Below the pieces are notes generated by a model. It saw only the letters and a program-made list of their open reading frames with translations, searched no databases and had not been told where the DNA came from. The position numbers and the translations under genes are program-made. From contig NZ_JAHXDI010000001.1 in the NCBI RefSeq assembly GCF_023091865.1, positions 372,001 to 436,000 of the forward strand: DNA of 64,000 bases, read 5' to 3'. Source of the DNA: Chromohalobacter moromii. Lineage in GTDB: Bacteria > Pseudomonadota > Gammaproteobacteria > Pseudomonadales > Halomonadaceae. Shown piece by piece: positions 10,645-18,954 of this stretch; positions within the stretch are counted from its first letter, which is position 1; each line of letters starts with the position of its first letter.

Positions 10645-12426
10645 TTAGTGATTGACGGCACCACCAGCACCTTTGGGGTAGCGCACGCTTTCCACCAGTT
10701 CCTGGATCTCCCGGGGCGGTTCCTCGGATGATTTGGACACGAGGTAGGCTACCGCGAAGTTGATGATCGCACCTACCGCGCCGATAGACAGCGGTGAGAT
10801 GCCGAGCACCCAATTTTCAGGCGTATCCGCCAGATTATTGGTGCCGGGGATAAAGAACCAGCCTTTGTAGATGAAGATGTAGACGAGGGTGAAGGTTAGC
10901 CCTGACAACATCCCCGCGATGGCCCCCTTATTATTCACCCGCTTGGAGAAGATCCCCATCATCAGCACCGGGAACAGTGAGGCAGCGGCGATGCCGAAGG
11001 CCAATGCCACGACCTGTGCTGCGAACCCTGGTGGATTGGCACCGAGGTAAGTGGCAACCACGATGGCGATCGACATCGAAATACGGGCCGCTTTTAACTC
11101 CCCTCGTTCGGTTATTCGTGGGTTGATGGCGCCTTTTATCAAGTCATGACTGATCGCCGAGGAGATGGCCAGTAGCAGTCCGGCAGCAGTGGAGAGTGCC
11201 GCTGCCAGGCCGCCGGCGGCGATCAGCCCGATGACCCAGGAGGGCAGATTGGCGATCTCCGGGTTGGCCAATACCAGGATGTCGTTATTGACGGTCAACT
11301 CGTTGCCCTGCCAGCCGCGATCCGCGAAATCGGTGCTGTCGTTGTAGAACTGGATGTTGCCGTCGTTGTTCTTGTCCTCGAAGGTGATCAGCCCAGTTTC
11401 TTCCCAGGTCCGAATCCAATCGGGACGGTCGCCGTAGGCGATGGCGTTGGAGGCGGCGGCGTCGTAATTCTCGACCTGACCCGCCATGTCGGGATAGATG
11501 GTAGTCATCAGGTTCAAGCGTGCCATGGAGGCCACCGCCGGTGCGGTCAGATAGAGCAGGCCGATGAACACCAGTGCCCAGCCGGCGGACCAGCGTGCAT
11601 CGGCGACCTTGGGTACGGTGAAGAAGCGCATGATGACGTGGGGCAAGCCGGCCGTGCCGATCATCAGCGACAGCGTGAACAGCACCATGTTGAGCTTGTT
11701 GTCCACCATTGCCGTATAAGCATTGAAGCCCAGTGCGGTCACGACTTCGTTGAGCTTGGACAAGAGCGGTTCGCCCGACGCGCTATGATCGGAGAACAGA
11801 CCTAGCGGCGGAAGCGGGTTGCCAGTCAGTTCCAGTGAGATGAAGACTGCCGGAATGGTATAGGCGACGATCAGGACGATGTACTGAGCCACCTGCGTGT
11901 ATGTGATGCCCTTCATGCCACCCAGCACGGAATAGAAGAACACCACGACGGCGGCGATGATCAGGCCGGTAGTCGCATCGACCTCCAGAAAGCGTGAAAA
12001 AGCGACGCCAGCGCCGGCCATTTGGCCGATGACGTACGTCAGGGACGCCACGATCAGACAGACGACGGCCACCATGCGTGCCGTGCGGCTGTAGAAACGG
12101 TCGCCAATGAACTCGGGCACCGTGAACTTGCCGAATTTTCTCAGGTAAGGCGCCAATAGCAGGGCCAGAAGTACATAACCGCCGGTCCAGCCCATTAGAA
12201 AGGTGGAGTTGGCATAGCCGCCAGCGGCGATGAGGCCCGCCATGGAAATGAACGATGCGGCGGACATCCAGTCAGCGCCTATCGCCATGCCGTTGGTGAT
12301 CGGGTGTACGCCACCCCCGGCGACATAGAAATCTTTGGTTGAGCCCGCCTTGGCCCAGATAGCGATGCCAATGTATAGAGCAAAAGAAGCGCCGACGAAC
12401 AGGATATTGATGGCAAATTGACTCAT
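10645..12426 (-). CDS. Sodium:solute symporter, ActP-like (probable acetate uptake)
   Basis: A 593-residue SSS-family transporter with about thirteen membrane segments. Typical features include 'STKDFYVAGGGVHPITNGMA' at the start of the core, 'SAASFISMAGL' and 'GWTGGYVLLALLLAPYLRKFG'. An extra hydrophilic segment (about 310-375, rich in D, N and E) interrupts the core, as seen in the subfamily that is paired with a DUF4212 small subunit. These proteins lie beside crbS or acs in Vibrio and Pseudomonas and are considered acetate or short-chain monocarboxylate transporters. The gene starts six bases after the DUF4212 gene, so both are translated from one message. Substrate assignment rests on context. 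Confidence 0.88.
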   Translation of the reverse strand: MSQFAINILFVGASFALYIGIAIWAKAGSTKDFYVAGGGVHPITNGMAIGADWMSAASFISMAGLIAAGGYANSTFLMGWTGGYVLLALLLAPYLRKFGKFTVPEFIGDRFYSRTARMVAVVCLIVASLTYVIGQMAGAGVAFSRFLEVDATTGLIIAAVVVFFYSVLGGMKGITYTQVAQYIVLIVAYTIPAVFISLELTGNPLPPLGLFSDHSASGEPLLSKLNEVVTALGFNAYTAMVDNKLNMVLFTLSLMIGTAGLPHVIMRFFTVPKVADARWSAGWALVFIGLLYLTAPAVASMARLNLMTTIYPDMAGQVENYDAAASNAIAYGDRPDWIRTWEETGLITFEDKNNDGNIQFYNDSTDFADRGWQGNELTVNNDILVLANPEIANLPSWVIGLIAAGGLAAALSTAAGLLLAISSAISHDLIKGAINPRITERGELKAARISMSIAIVVATYLGANPPGFAAQVVALAFGIAAASLFPVLMMGIFSKRVNNKGAIAGMLSGLTFTLVYIFIYKGWFFIPGTNNLADTPENWVLGISPLSIGAVGAIINFAVAYLVSKSSEEPPREIQELVESVRYPKGAGGAVNH

Positions 12427-12432
12427 GCTGGC

Positions 12433-12693
12433 TTACTCCTCGAGTCCGTATTGCTTGTCCAGCCGATTCATCTTCCAGGCATAGAAGAAGATCAGGCCAA
12501 TGAACGTCAGAATGGAGCCCTGTTGAGCAAACCAGAAGCCCAGGTCAGTGCCGCCGACGGGAATGCTGGATAGCAGGGGGCGCAGCAATATCGCGCACCC
12601 GTACGAGACGAGTGCCCATACGATCAGGCAGCCGGTTATTAGACGCACGTTGGCTTTCCAGTAAGCTTCGGCATTGGATTTTTCATCTGCCAT
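12433..12693 (-). CDS. DUF4212 small membrane subunit of the symporter
   Basis: An 86-residue protein with two membrane helices (about 18-40 and 53-73) and the family pattern 'YWKANVRLI' followed by 'FGFWFAQQGS'-like sequence (here LGFWFAQQGS) and a charged tail 'MNRLDKQYGLEE'. DUF4212 proteins are regularly encoded just before SSS symporters of the acetate type and are thought to be auxiliary subunits. The reading frame is open 21 codons further upstream, but ATG at 12693 is preceded by GGAGAG and gives the standard length. It is the first gene of a unit with the symporter. Confidence 0.88.
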   Translation of the reverse strand: MADEKSNAEAYWKANVRLITGCLIVWALVSYGCAILLRPLLSSIPVGGTDLGFWFAQQGSILTFIGLIFFYAWKMNRLDKQYGLEE

Positions 12694-13250
12694 GGTGTCG
12701 CTCTCCACTGGTAGGGATATGTTGGTGTTGTGATGAGAGTGTGCGAGACGCTTCAAAGCAATCGCAGGTATAGAACACTCTGTAGGGTAACGTCATTGAT
12801 ACGATAGTGGCGCTAGACTTTTATCGATAATGACTGTGCTGTCCGCCGAGTGTTAACTACCTGGGATTGCCTTGAATAGCCATACTGATGATAGTGGCCA
12901 ATGACGGCGAAAAAAGAACCCCATACTTTGGTATCAAGCCATTAGTTTAAAGAGTCATTTTTTGAATTTTCATGTTTGTCATGAGGTTATGAAAGGGAGT
13001 GAGGATTTGTAGCAGGCTTATAAAAAAGATGTAAGTGAGCCCAGTGGAGCATAAGTCAATGGCGGTTTTTGGGGTGCGATATCAACGTAGAACGATAGTC
13101 TATGTGTCGTAATAAAAGTCAGCTTTGCTACTCTTGATCACGTAATATGGTAATCATCTTTCGGCCGTGTTACCGAAAAGTATAAGGAACATGAAGCGGT
13201 AATGATGACACCAAGTCGTGCCAGGGTCGGCACAGGACGAGGGTACTACC
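12694..13250. other. AT-rich divergent intergenic region (symporter operon / DUF294 gene)
   Basis: 557 bases without a convincing gene, noticeably richer in A and T than the surroundings. It must contain promoters for both directions. Visible elements: ATACCAAAGT on the minus strand at 12925-12934 (shared with the acs upstream region) and an inverted repeat CTTTCGG/CCGAAAAG at 13158-13180 just ahead of the rightward gene. No clear sigma-54 element or riboswitch was found by eye. Confidence 0.6.
12925..12934 (-). promoter_or_regulatory. Candidate CrbR-type motif upstream of symporter operon
   Basis: ATACCAAAGT read on the minus strand, 232 bases upstream of the DUF4212 start; it is followed by ATGGGG as the acs copy is followed by a similar purine run. 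The match to the acs upstream element (1052-1061) is nine of ten bases. Confidence 0.35.
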
Positions 13251-15068
13251 ATGGTCGATATCAACCTCTTGCAACCACCTTTCAGCTTGCTCGATGACAA
13301 AGGACGGCAGCGTGTCCGGGACGGAGTCGATCTCGCCTATTTCAATGAGAGCGAGGTGATACTCGATGCCGGTCAACCCGGTGAGCATGTATTCCTGATT
13401 CACAAAGGTGAAGTGGCGGAACTCGATCTCAACGCTAGCGAGAGGGAGCGGCGTATCGGCCACTACACGGCGGGCGATCTGTTTGGGGCGATCAGCATTC
13501 TCAACGGCACCAGTCGCTACCGCTTTCAGGCCGAGCAAGAAAGTCTATGTTATTTGCTGCCGCGCGCGTTGTTCGAGGACATTTGCACTGCGTACCCCGC
13601 CTTCGATAACTACTTTCGGCAGCATCTGGCCGAAAAGGCGCGCCATGTGCTCGAGCGACGCGCAGAAGGGGGCATGAGCATGGCACGCTTCATGCTGGCA
13701 CGGGTGGCGGAATGCATGCGCGAACCCGTCGTGGTCGAAGGGCATACTACGATTGCCGAGGCCGTCACGCATTTGCGCGAGCGTCATGCCGATAGCTTGC
13801 TGGTCAGCCATGCGGGACGCTGCGGGATGGTCACCAAGACTGACCTTCTCGATGCGCTGGTTCAGCAAGGCTTGCCGCACTCCGCCGAGGTGGGCGGCAT
13901 TGCGCATTTCACGCTGATCACCTCGCACGCCGACGACTATCTCTTTACCGCGTTGGTGAGCATGACGCGCCATGAGGTGGCGCGTGTCGTGGTCATGGAG
14001 GGCGCGCAGGCGGTGGGCGTCGTCGAGTTGACCGATGTGCTGGGGTATTTTTCGAGCCGCGCCCATGCCGTTAGCCTGCAGATCGAGCAGGCGGAGGATA
14101 TCGAGGCGTTAGCGCGTGCCAGCGCGCGTCTGCCTCAGTTGATTCAGACATTGACGGCGCAAGGCGTGAAGTTGCGCTTCGCCATGGAGCTTCTGGCGGC
14201 GCTCAACGGTCGGATCATCCACAAGGCGTTCCGGTTCTTGATACCCGAGGATCGTCAGTCTCAGTCATGCCTGCTTGTCATGGGCAGCGAGGGGCGCGGC
14301 GAACAGATCCTCAAGACCGATCAGGACAATGCCCTGATTCTGGCCGATGGCAGCGATTGGCCGGGTATCGAGGACGCCATGGGTGCCCTGACCGACACGC
14401 TGGGCAGGCTTGGCTATCCGCCTTGCCCGGGCAACATCATGGTCTCCAATCCGCAGTGGGTAGCGAGCGAGTCGGCATGGCGCGGCAAAATCGCTCGCTG
14501 GGCCTCGAGTCGCGATCCAGATGCATTGATGAATCTCGCCATCATGCTCGACGCCCATGCCATCGCCGGTAACGCGAGCTTGCTCGAAGGTCTTCGTGAG
14601 CACTTGTTCGCGCGCGGCTCCCACGATGAGTTGCTGTTGTCTTACTTCGCGCGGGGCGTATTGCGTTACTCCACCCCGCTGACCCTGTTTGGCACGCTCA
14701 AGCGTCCGGAGCATGGCATCGACATCAAGAAAGGAGGCATTTTTCCCATCGTGCATGGCGTGCGCACGCTGGCGCTGGAGCGCCGAGTCGCCGCCACCTC
14801 GACGTTTGCGCGTCTCGATGCATTGGTTGACGACGGTCGACTCGACCGGCCTTTCGCTGACGATCTGGGCGAAGCCATGTCGCTATTTTCCGAGCTGCGG
14901 CTGCGTCAGCAGTTGGAAAGCCTGGAGGGGAACGACGCGTCGCAGGAGCCCAATCGCGTGGTCGTTCAGCGCCTCAGCGGCTTCGAGCGTGACTTGCTGC
15001 GCGAGGCGTTGCATACGGTCAAGGAATTCAAACAACGCTTGTCACAGCGTTTTCATCTTGAATATTGA
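13251..15068 (+). CDS. cNMP-binding / CBS / DUF294 nucleotidyltransferase protein
   Basis: A 605-residue soluble protein with four parts: a cyclic-nucleotide-binding-like beta-barrel (about 10-125), a CBS pair (about 145-260), a DUF294 nucleotidyltransferase domain with G345-SEGRGEQ-352 and the catalytic-type D357/D359 pair, and the DUF294 C-terminal helical domain (about 440-590). The nucleotidyltransferase fold resembles that of GlnD and GlnE, so protein nucleotidylation is possible but unproven. The same gene, followed by an exonuclease gene, is found beside the symporter and crbS in Vibrio. The ATG at 13251 is preferred over an upstream GTG at 13218, with ACGAGGG ahead of it. Confidence 0.88.
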   Translation: MVDINLLQPPFSLLDDKGRQRVRDGVDLAYFNESEVILDAGQPGEHVFLIHKGEVAELDLNASERERRIGHYTAGDLFGAISILNGTSRYRFQAEQESLCYLLPRALFEDICTAYPAFDNYFRQHLAEKARHVLERRAEGGMSMARFMLARVAECMREPVVVEGHTTIAEAVTHLRERHADSLLVSHAGRCGMVTKTDLLDALVQQGLPHSAEVGGIAHFTLITSHADDYLFTALVSMTRHEVARVVVMEGAQAVGVVELTDVLGYFSSRAHAVSLQIEQAEDIEALARASARLPQLIQTLTAQGVKLRFAMELLAALNGRIIHKAFRFLIPEDRQSQSCLLVMGSEGRGEQILKTDQDNALILADGSDWPGIEDAMGALTDTLGRLGYPPCPGNIMVSNPQWVASESAWRGKIARWASSRDPDALMNLAIMLDAHAIAGNASLLEGLREHLFARGSHDELLLSYFARGVLRYSTPLTLFGTLKRPEHGIDIKKGGIFPIVHGVRTLALERRVAATSTFARLDALVDDGRLDRPFADDLGEAMSLFSELRLRQQLESLEGNDASQEPNRVVVQRLSGFERDLLREALHTVKEFKQRLSQRFHLEY

Positions 15069-15143
15069 GGTGCTCGTCAGGCATGGGCCGCGAGGTCGAG
15101 TCACGCTCCGCGGGCCATCGTCAGGGGTATACGGGAGGTTGCG

Positions 15144-15761
15144 ATGATAAAAGCATTGCGTCGTGCCGGTGATCGGCGCCGACAACTGGGCGGGCATCAT
15201 GCCTGGCGTTTCGAACGGTATTGCGGCAGCGAAGTCATCGCTCTGGATTGTGAGACCACCGATCTTGACCCGCGGCGTGCGGAGTTAGTGGCGCTGGCGG
15301 CGGTCAAGGTGCGCGATGGACGTGTTCTGACCAGTGAGTCGTTGGATCTGCGCCTGCAGCGGCCGGAGAGCCTGTCGGGGGAGTCCATTCGTATTCATGG
15401 CTTGCGCGGCGTGGATCTGTGGGGCGGCGAGGCGTTGGGTGACGCACTCGATCGTTTGCTCGACTTCATCGGTAATCGTCCGTTGATCGGCTGGTGTATC
15501 GATTACGACGTGGCGGTCATCAATCGGCACTTGCGCCCGCGTACGGGGTTCGATCTACCCAATCGAACGCTGGATGTCTGCCGGCTGTATGCGCGTGAAC
15601 GCCGGCGCGTGCAGCCGGATATCGAGCCGGATGTGCGTTTCGAGGCCATGAGCGAGGCCTTGGGGGTGCCCATCATGGGGCGTCATACGGCATTGGGTGA
15701 TGCCGTGACCACGGCGCTGATGTATCTGCGCCTGTGTCATGGGCGTGCGATCAGCGCCTGA
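15144..15761 (+). CDS. DEDDh-family 3'-5' exonuclease (DnaQ-like)
   Basis: A 205-residue exonuclease of the DnaQ/epsilon fold. Catalytic positions can be traced: D35 and E37 in ALDCETTD, D122 in 'GWCIDYDV', and the H181-x4-D186 pair in GRHTALGDA. A basic N-terminal extension of about 28 residues precedes the fold. Relatives remove nucleotides from DNA or RNA 3' ends; the substrate here is unknown. GGGAGG precedes the start. It follows the DUF294 gene by 75 bases in the same direction, a pairing also seen near acetate-switch genes in other gammaproteobacteria, which suggests a functional link not yet explained. Confidence 0.88.
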   Translation: MIKALRRAGDRRRQLGGHHAWRFERYCGSEVIALDCETTDLDPRRAELVALAAVKVRDGRVLTSESLDLRLQRPESLSGESIRIHGLRGVDLWGGEALGDALDRLLDFIGNRPLIGWCIDYDVAVINRHLRPRTGFDLPNRTLDVCRLYARERRRVQPDIEPDVRFEAMSEALGVPIMGRHTALGDAVTTALMYLRLCHGRAISA

Positions 15762-15848
15762 GCGGCTGGGCTCGATACTTCGTCGTAGTCGCCTGCGGTG
15801 ATAACATGGGGTGCTTCACTCACCACGGCAGGCCAAAGCGCTATCGTC

Positions 15849-16703
15849 ATGCATGCACTCAACGGCCAAGACAAACTGGCATTCAATAAGTTGCAAAAAC
15901 GCCTGCGGCGCCAGGTGGGGAACGCCATCGTCGACTACGGGATGATTCGAGACGGCGACAAGGTCATGGTATGCCTCTCCGGCGGGAAGGATTCCTACAC
16001 CATGTTGGATATCCTCATGAACCTGCAGCGTAACGCACCCGTTTCGTTCGAGCTGGTGGCCGTCAACCTCGACCAGAAACAGCCAGGGTTCCCCGAGCAC
16101 GTGTTGCCCGAATACCTGGACGGTGTGGGCGTGCCTTATCACATCGTCGAGCGCGATACCTATTCGGTGGTCAAGGAGAAAACCCCGGAAGGCAAAACCA
16201 CCTGCGCGCTTTGCTCGCGATTGCGGCGTGGCACGCTGTATGGCTTCGCCGAAGAGATTGGTGCCAACAAGATCGCGCTGGGCCATCACCGCGAAGACAT
16301 GCTGGAGACATTGTTTCTCAATATGTTCTTCGGTGGCACGCTCAAGTCGATGCCCCCCAAACTACTCTCCGACGACAACAAGAATGTCGTCATTAGGCCC
16401 TTGGCGTATTGCCGTGAGGCCGATATCGCCGAGTATGCCGAGTGGCGGGAGTTTCCGATCATTCCCTGCAACCTATGCGGTTCGCAGCCCAATCTTCAGC
16501 GCCAGGTGGTCAAGGAGATGCTCGCGGAATGGGAAGAGAAACACCCCGGGCGCCTGGAAGCGATGTTCAAGTCGATCACCAATGTGGCGCCGTCGCAGTT
16601 GGCCGACCGCAACCTCTTCGATTTCGTGGGGCTGGAAGACAAGCAACGCGAGTTCCAGAGCCAGCGCATCGAGGCACTCGACGTTCTGGCCCGCGAGGCG
16701 TGA
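15849..16703 (+). CDS. ttcA: tRNA cytidine(32) 2-thiolation protein TtcA
   Basis: A 284-residue PP-loop ATPase that thiolates C32 in certain tRNAs using an iron-sulfur cluster. The PP-loop SGGKDS, the CALC pair in '[12 protein letters not shown]' and the second pair in '[11 protein letters not shown]' are all present, and the central blocks ([19 protein letters not shown]) are nearly identical to E. coli TtcA. An in-frame ATG at 15798 would add 17 residues, but the later ATG gives an N-terminus of the length seen in E. coli before 'LQKRLRR'. Its 3' end lies only three bases from the end of the convergent fnr gene. Confidence 0.95.
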   Translation: MHALNGQDKLAFNKLQKRLRRQVGNAIVDYGMIRDGDKVMVCLSGGKDSYTMLDILMNLQRNAPVSFELVAVNLDQKQPGFPEHVLPEYLDGVGVPYHIVERDTYSVVKEKTPEGKTTCALCSRLRRGTLYGFAEEIGANKIALGHHREDMLETLFLNMFFGGTLKSMPPKLLSDDNKNVVIRPLAYCREADIAEYAEWREFPIIPCNLCGSQPNLQRQVVKEMLAEWEEKHPGRLEAMFKSITNVAPSQLADRNLFDFVGLEDKQREFQSQRIEALDVLAREA

Positions 16704-16706
16704 TGC

Positions 16707-17450
16707 TCACTCGCGAAGCGACGTCTCGCCGCGCGCTACGGCAGCGAGGCGCTCGCCTTCGAGCAGTGTAATCTCGCGGCGCGCTACTTGGATCAATCCG
16801 GCCTGCTGAAAACGACTCATTAGACGACTGATGGTTTCCACCGCCAGGCCGAGATGATTGCCGATATCGGCACGTGCCATGGGCAGGCGAAAACGCGTAG
16901 GGGAGAAACCGCAGCGCTTAAAGCGGTGTGACACGTCGATGATGAAACTGGCGAGGCGTGACTCGGCCGTGTGGCCGGCGAGCCGGCAAAGCCAATGCCG
17001 GTCGTCGTGAAGCTCGCGGCTCATGCTGCGGTAGAGCGCATGGCGCAGCTCGGGTAGATCAACGGAGAGGCGGTCCAGTTGATCGAAGGGAATCGCGCAT
17101 ACGGCAGTGGTTTCGAGCGCTTCGACGCGGCCTGGATGACCACCGCTGGCAAGACCGTCCAGACCCACGAGCTCTCCGGGCAGGTAAAAGTGCGTGATGC
17201 GCTCCTCGCCGTGGGCTTGGGCGACGCTTTGCTTGAGGCTGCCGCAGCGTACCGCGAAGAGGTGCGTGAAAGGCGTCGTGGCGTTGAAAAGCGTGTCACC
17301 GCGCTTGAGGGGCGCGCGCCGTCGGATGATGGCGTCGAAGTCGTCAAGATCCTCGAGCCCCAGCGCCAATGGAAGACACAACGAGTTGAGCCGACATGTC
17401 TGGCAATGGGCATGCATCGGCGAGGCCGATACGGCGTTGTCGTCGGTCAT
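16707..17450 (-). CDS. fnr: FNR/ANR-type oxygen-sensing transcriptional regulator
   Basis: A 247-residue Crp/Fnr-family regulator. The four cysteines that bind the oxygen-labile [4Fe-4S] cluster are present as C16, C19, C25 and C118, with the same 93-residue spacing between the last two as in E. coli FNR. The C-terminal helix-turn-helix has the FNR recognition sequence VETISRLMSRFQ. It therefore should activate anaerobic or microaerobic genes by binding TTGAT-N4-ATCAA sites. No such site was seen in its own upstream region. Convergent with ttcA, with which it is also closely linked in other gammaproteobacteria; divergent from the hydrolase gene to the right. Confidence 0.94.
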   Translation of the reverse strand: MTDDNAVSASPMHAHCQTCRLNSLCLPLALGLEDLDDFDAIIRRRAPLKRGDTLFNATTPFTHLFAVRCGSLKQSVAQAHGEERITHFYLPGELVGLDGLASGGHPGRVEALETTAVCAIPFDQLDRLSVDLPELRHALYRSMSRELHDDRHWLCRLAGHTAESRLASFIIDVSHRFKRCGFSPTRFRLPMARADIGNHLGLAVETISRLMSRFQQAGLIQVARREITLLEGERLAAVARGETSLRE

Positions 17451-17548
17451 GGCGTTTTCTCCTTGGGCGAACTTACCTTAGGGTAGCGCGTGCAACCCGT
17501 CAAAGCCGCATAGTGACGCACCCTGCCACCCAATGAGACACGGCTGAT

Positions 17549-18286
17549 ATGAGCTTCGAACATGCCTATGCAGCGACGCCCCGCTCGCTGACGTCGCTGC
17601 ACGCGAGCGGCGTTTCGCCCACCATCGCGGCGCAACATTATTATCTGGAGGGCCTGGGCCCTTTGGAAGTGCGTGGCATGCCGTGTGTGGGACGTTTGTT
17701 GCTGACCCATGGCGCCGGGGCAGGGCAGACGTCGCGCTTCATGCAGCGCTTGCGAGAGTCGCTGGCGCTGCATGGTGTGCAGGTTTGGGCCATCGACTTC
17801 GCCTACATGCAGCGGGTATGGCATGAAAATCGTCGGCGTCCCCCGCCGCGTATCGAAAGCCTGGTCGACGAACTGGCCGCATGGCGAGACGCGTTGTCGC
17901 CGCTTGCCGGCGAAGCGCCATCGCCGCTGTGGCTGGGGGGCAAGTCGATGGGCGGGCGCGTGTCGAGTTTGCTGGCGGCGCGTGACGAGGCGCCGGGCCT
18001 GGCGTTATTCGGTTATCCGTTTCATCCCCCCGGCAAGCCCGAACGCACGCGGTTGTCGCATTGGCCGAACCTGACCTGTCCCACCTGGGTCTTGCAAGGT
18101 ACGCGGGACCCCTTTGGGAGTGAGAGCGAAGTGCGTGAATATGCCTTGCCGGCCACAGTGCACATGCATTTTCTCGACGATGGCGATCATGACTGGCAGC
18201 CACGACGCCGCGCCGGGCATGATCAGGCAGCGTTGATCGAGGAAGCAGTGCGTGTCGTGGCCGATGCCATGCAGGCAAGTGAATGA
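17549..18286 (+). CDS. Alpha/beta hydrolase, KANL3/Tex30-like
   Basis: 245 residues of the alpha/beta-hydrolase fold in the small group related to KANL3/Tex30 and dienelactone hydrolase. Visible elements: oxyanion strand 'LLLTHGAGAG' (about 50-59), nucleophile elbow GKSMGG (about 131-136), acid residue in 'LQGTRDPFG' (about 187-195) and catalytic histidine in 'DGDHDW' (about 211-216). Substrate is unknown; no signal peptide, so cytoplasmic. It has its own upstream region divergent from fnr and is followed by the tRNA cluster after 65 bases. Confidence 0.85.
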   Translation: MSFEHAYAATPRSLTSLHASGVSPTIAAQHYYLEGLGPLEVRGMPCVGRLLLTHGAGAGQTSRFMQRLRESLALHGVQVWAIDFAYMQRVWHENRRRPPPRIESLVDELAAWRDALSPLAGEAPSPLWLGGKSMGGRVSSLLAARDEAPGLALFGYPFHPPGKPERTRLSHWPNLTCPTWVLQGTRDPFGSESEVREYALPATVHMHFLDDGDHDWQPRRRAGHDQAALIEEAVRVVADAMQASE

Positions 18287-18305
18287 ATCAGATGAATGTA
18301 ATCGG

Positions 18306-18333
18306 TTGACTTTCCACAGTCTCTCTGTAGAAT
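18306..18333 (+). promoter_or_regulatory. Promoter of the Val/Asp tRNA cluster
   Basis: TTGACT and TAGAAT are separated by 16 bases and followed by a GC-rich discriminator (GCAGCGC), the arrangement of strong, stringently controlled stable-RNA promoters. The first tRNA begins 18 bases after the -10 box. Confidence 0.7.
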
Positions 18334-18351
18334 GCAGCGCCACGTGACCAC

Positions 18352-18427
18352 GGGTGGTTAGCTCAGTTGGAAGAGCACCAGCCTTACAAGCTGGGGGTCA
18401 CTGGTTCGAGCCCAGTACCACCCACCA
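18352..18427 (+). tRNA. tRNA-Val(TAC)
   Basis: 76 bases including encoded CCA. Acceptor stem GGGTGGT pairs with ACCACCC, the anticodon loop is CTTACAA with anticodon TAC, and the T arm carries GGTTCGAGCC. The D loop is one base shorter than in the second Val tRNA of this cluster. Confidence 0.97.
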
Positions 18428-18478
18428 TTACGCGAAATGTATTTCGCATGATGGGGAAACGTAAAAGAAGAATGCAGC

Positions 18479-18555
18479 GGACCGGTAGTTCAGTTGGTTA
18501 GAATGCCGGCCTGTCACGCCGGAGGTCGCGGGTTCGAGTCCCGTCCGGTCCGCCA
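18479..18555 (+). tRNA. tRNA-Asp(GTC), copy 1
   Basis: 77 bases with encoded CCA. Acceptor stem GGACCGG/CCGGTCC with discriminator G, anticodon GTC in loop CTGTCAC, T arm GGGTTCGAGTCCC. Confidence 0.97.
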
Positions 18556-18602
18556 ATTCTTCATCGGAAATTCGACAATGTGTGGTTAGCGTTGTATTCA
18601 GC

Positions 18603-18679
18603 GGACCGGTAGTTCAGTTGGTTAGAATGCCGGCCTGTCACGCCGGAGGTCGCGGGTTCGAGTCCCGTCCGGTCCGCCA
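18603..18679 (+). tRNA. tRNA-Asp(GTC), copy 2
   Basis: Identical to copy 1 over its full 77 bases, including the two bases (GC) just before the mature 5' end, which points to tandem duplication. Confidence 0.97.
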
Positions 18680-18753
18680 CGATTTCCTCGCCGAAGCGTC
18701 ATTGACGATAAGGCATGCAGCAGCAACATGCAGTATCAAGCAGTATGCGATCC

Positions 18754-18830
18754 GGGTGGTTAGCTCAGCTGGTTAGAGCACCAGCCTCACATGCTGGGGG
18801 TCACAGGTTCGAGTCCTGTACCACCCACCA
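18754..18830 (+). tRNA. tRNA-Val(CAC)
   Basis: 77 bases with encoded CCA. Acceptor stem GGGTGGT/ACCACCC as in the first Val tRNA, anticodon CAC in loop CTCACAT, so it reads GUG codons and complements the TAC isoacceptor. Confidence 0.95.
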
Positions 18831-18853
18831 ATCCGATAAAAATCGGATAATGC

Positions 18854-18930
18854 GGACCGGTAGTTCAGTTGGTTAGAATGCCGGCCTGTCACGCCGGAGG
18901 TCGCGGGTTCGAGTCCCGTCCGGTCCGCCA
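18854..18930 (+). tRNA. tRNA-Asp(GTC), copy 3
   Basis: Identical in sequence to copies 1 and 2. It is the last tRNA of the cluster; the convergent hydrolase gene ends 24 bases further on. Confidence 0.97.
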
Positions 18931-18954
18931 CGATCGCCATCGGCCAACCCTGAG

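Noticed and set aside
17451-17548. FNR binding site in the fnr upstream region
   Set aside because: No TTGAT-N4-ATCAA match, nor a close variant, was found on either strand.
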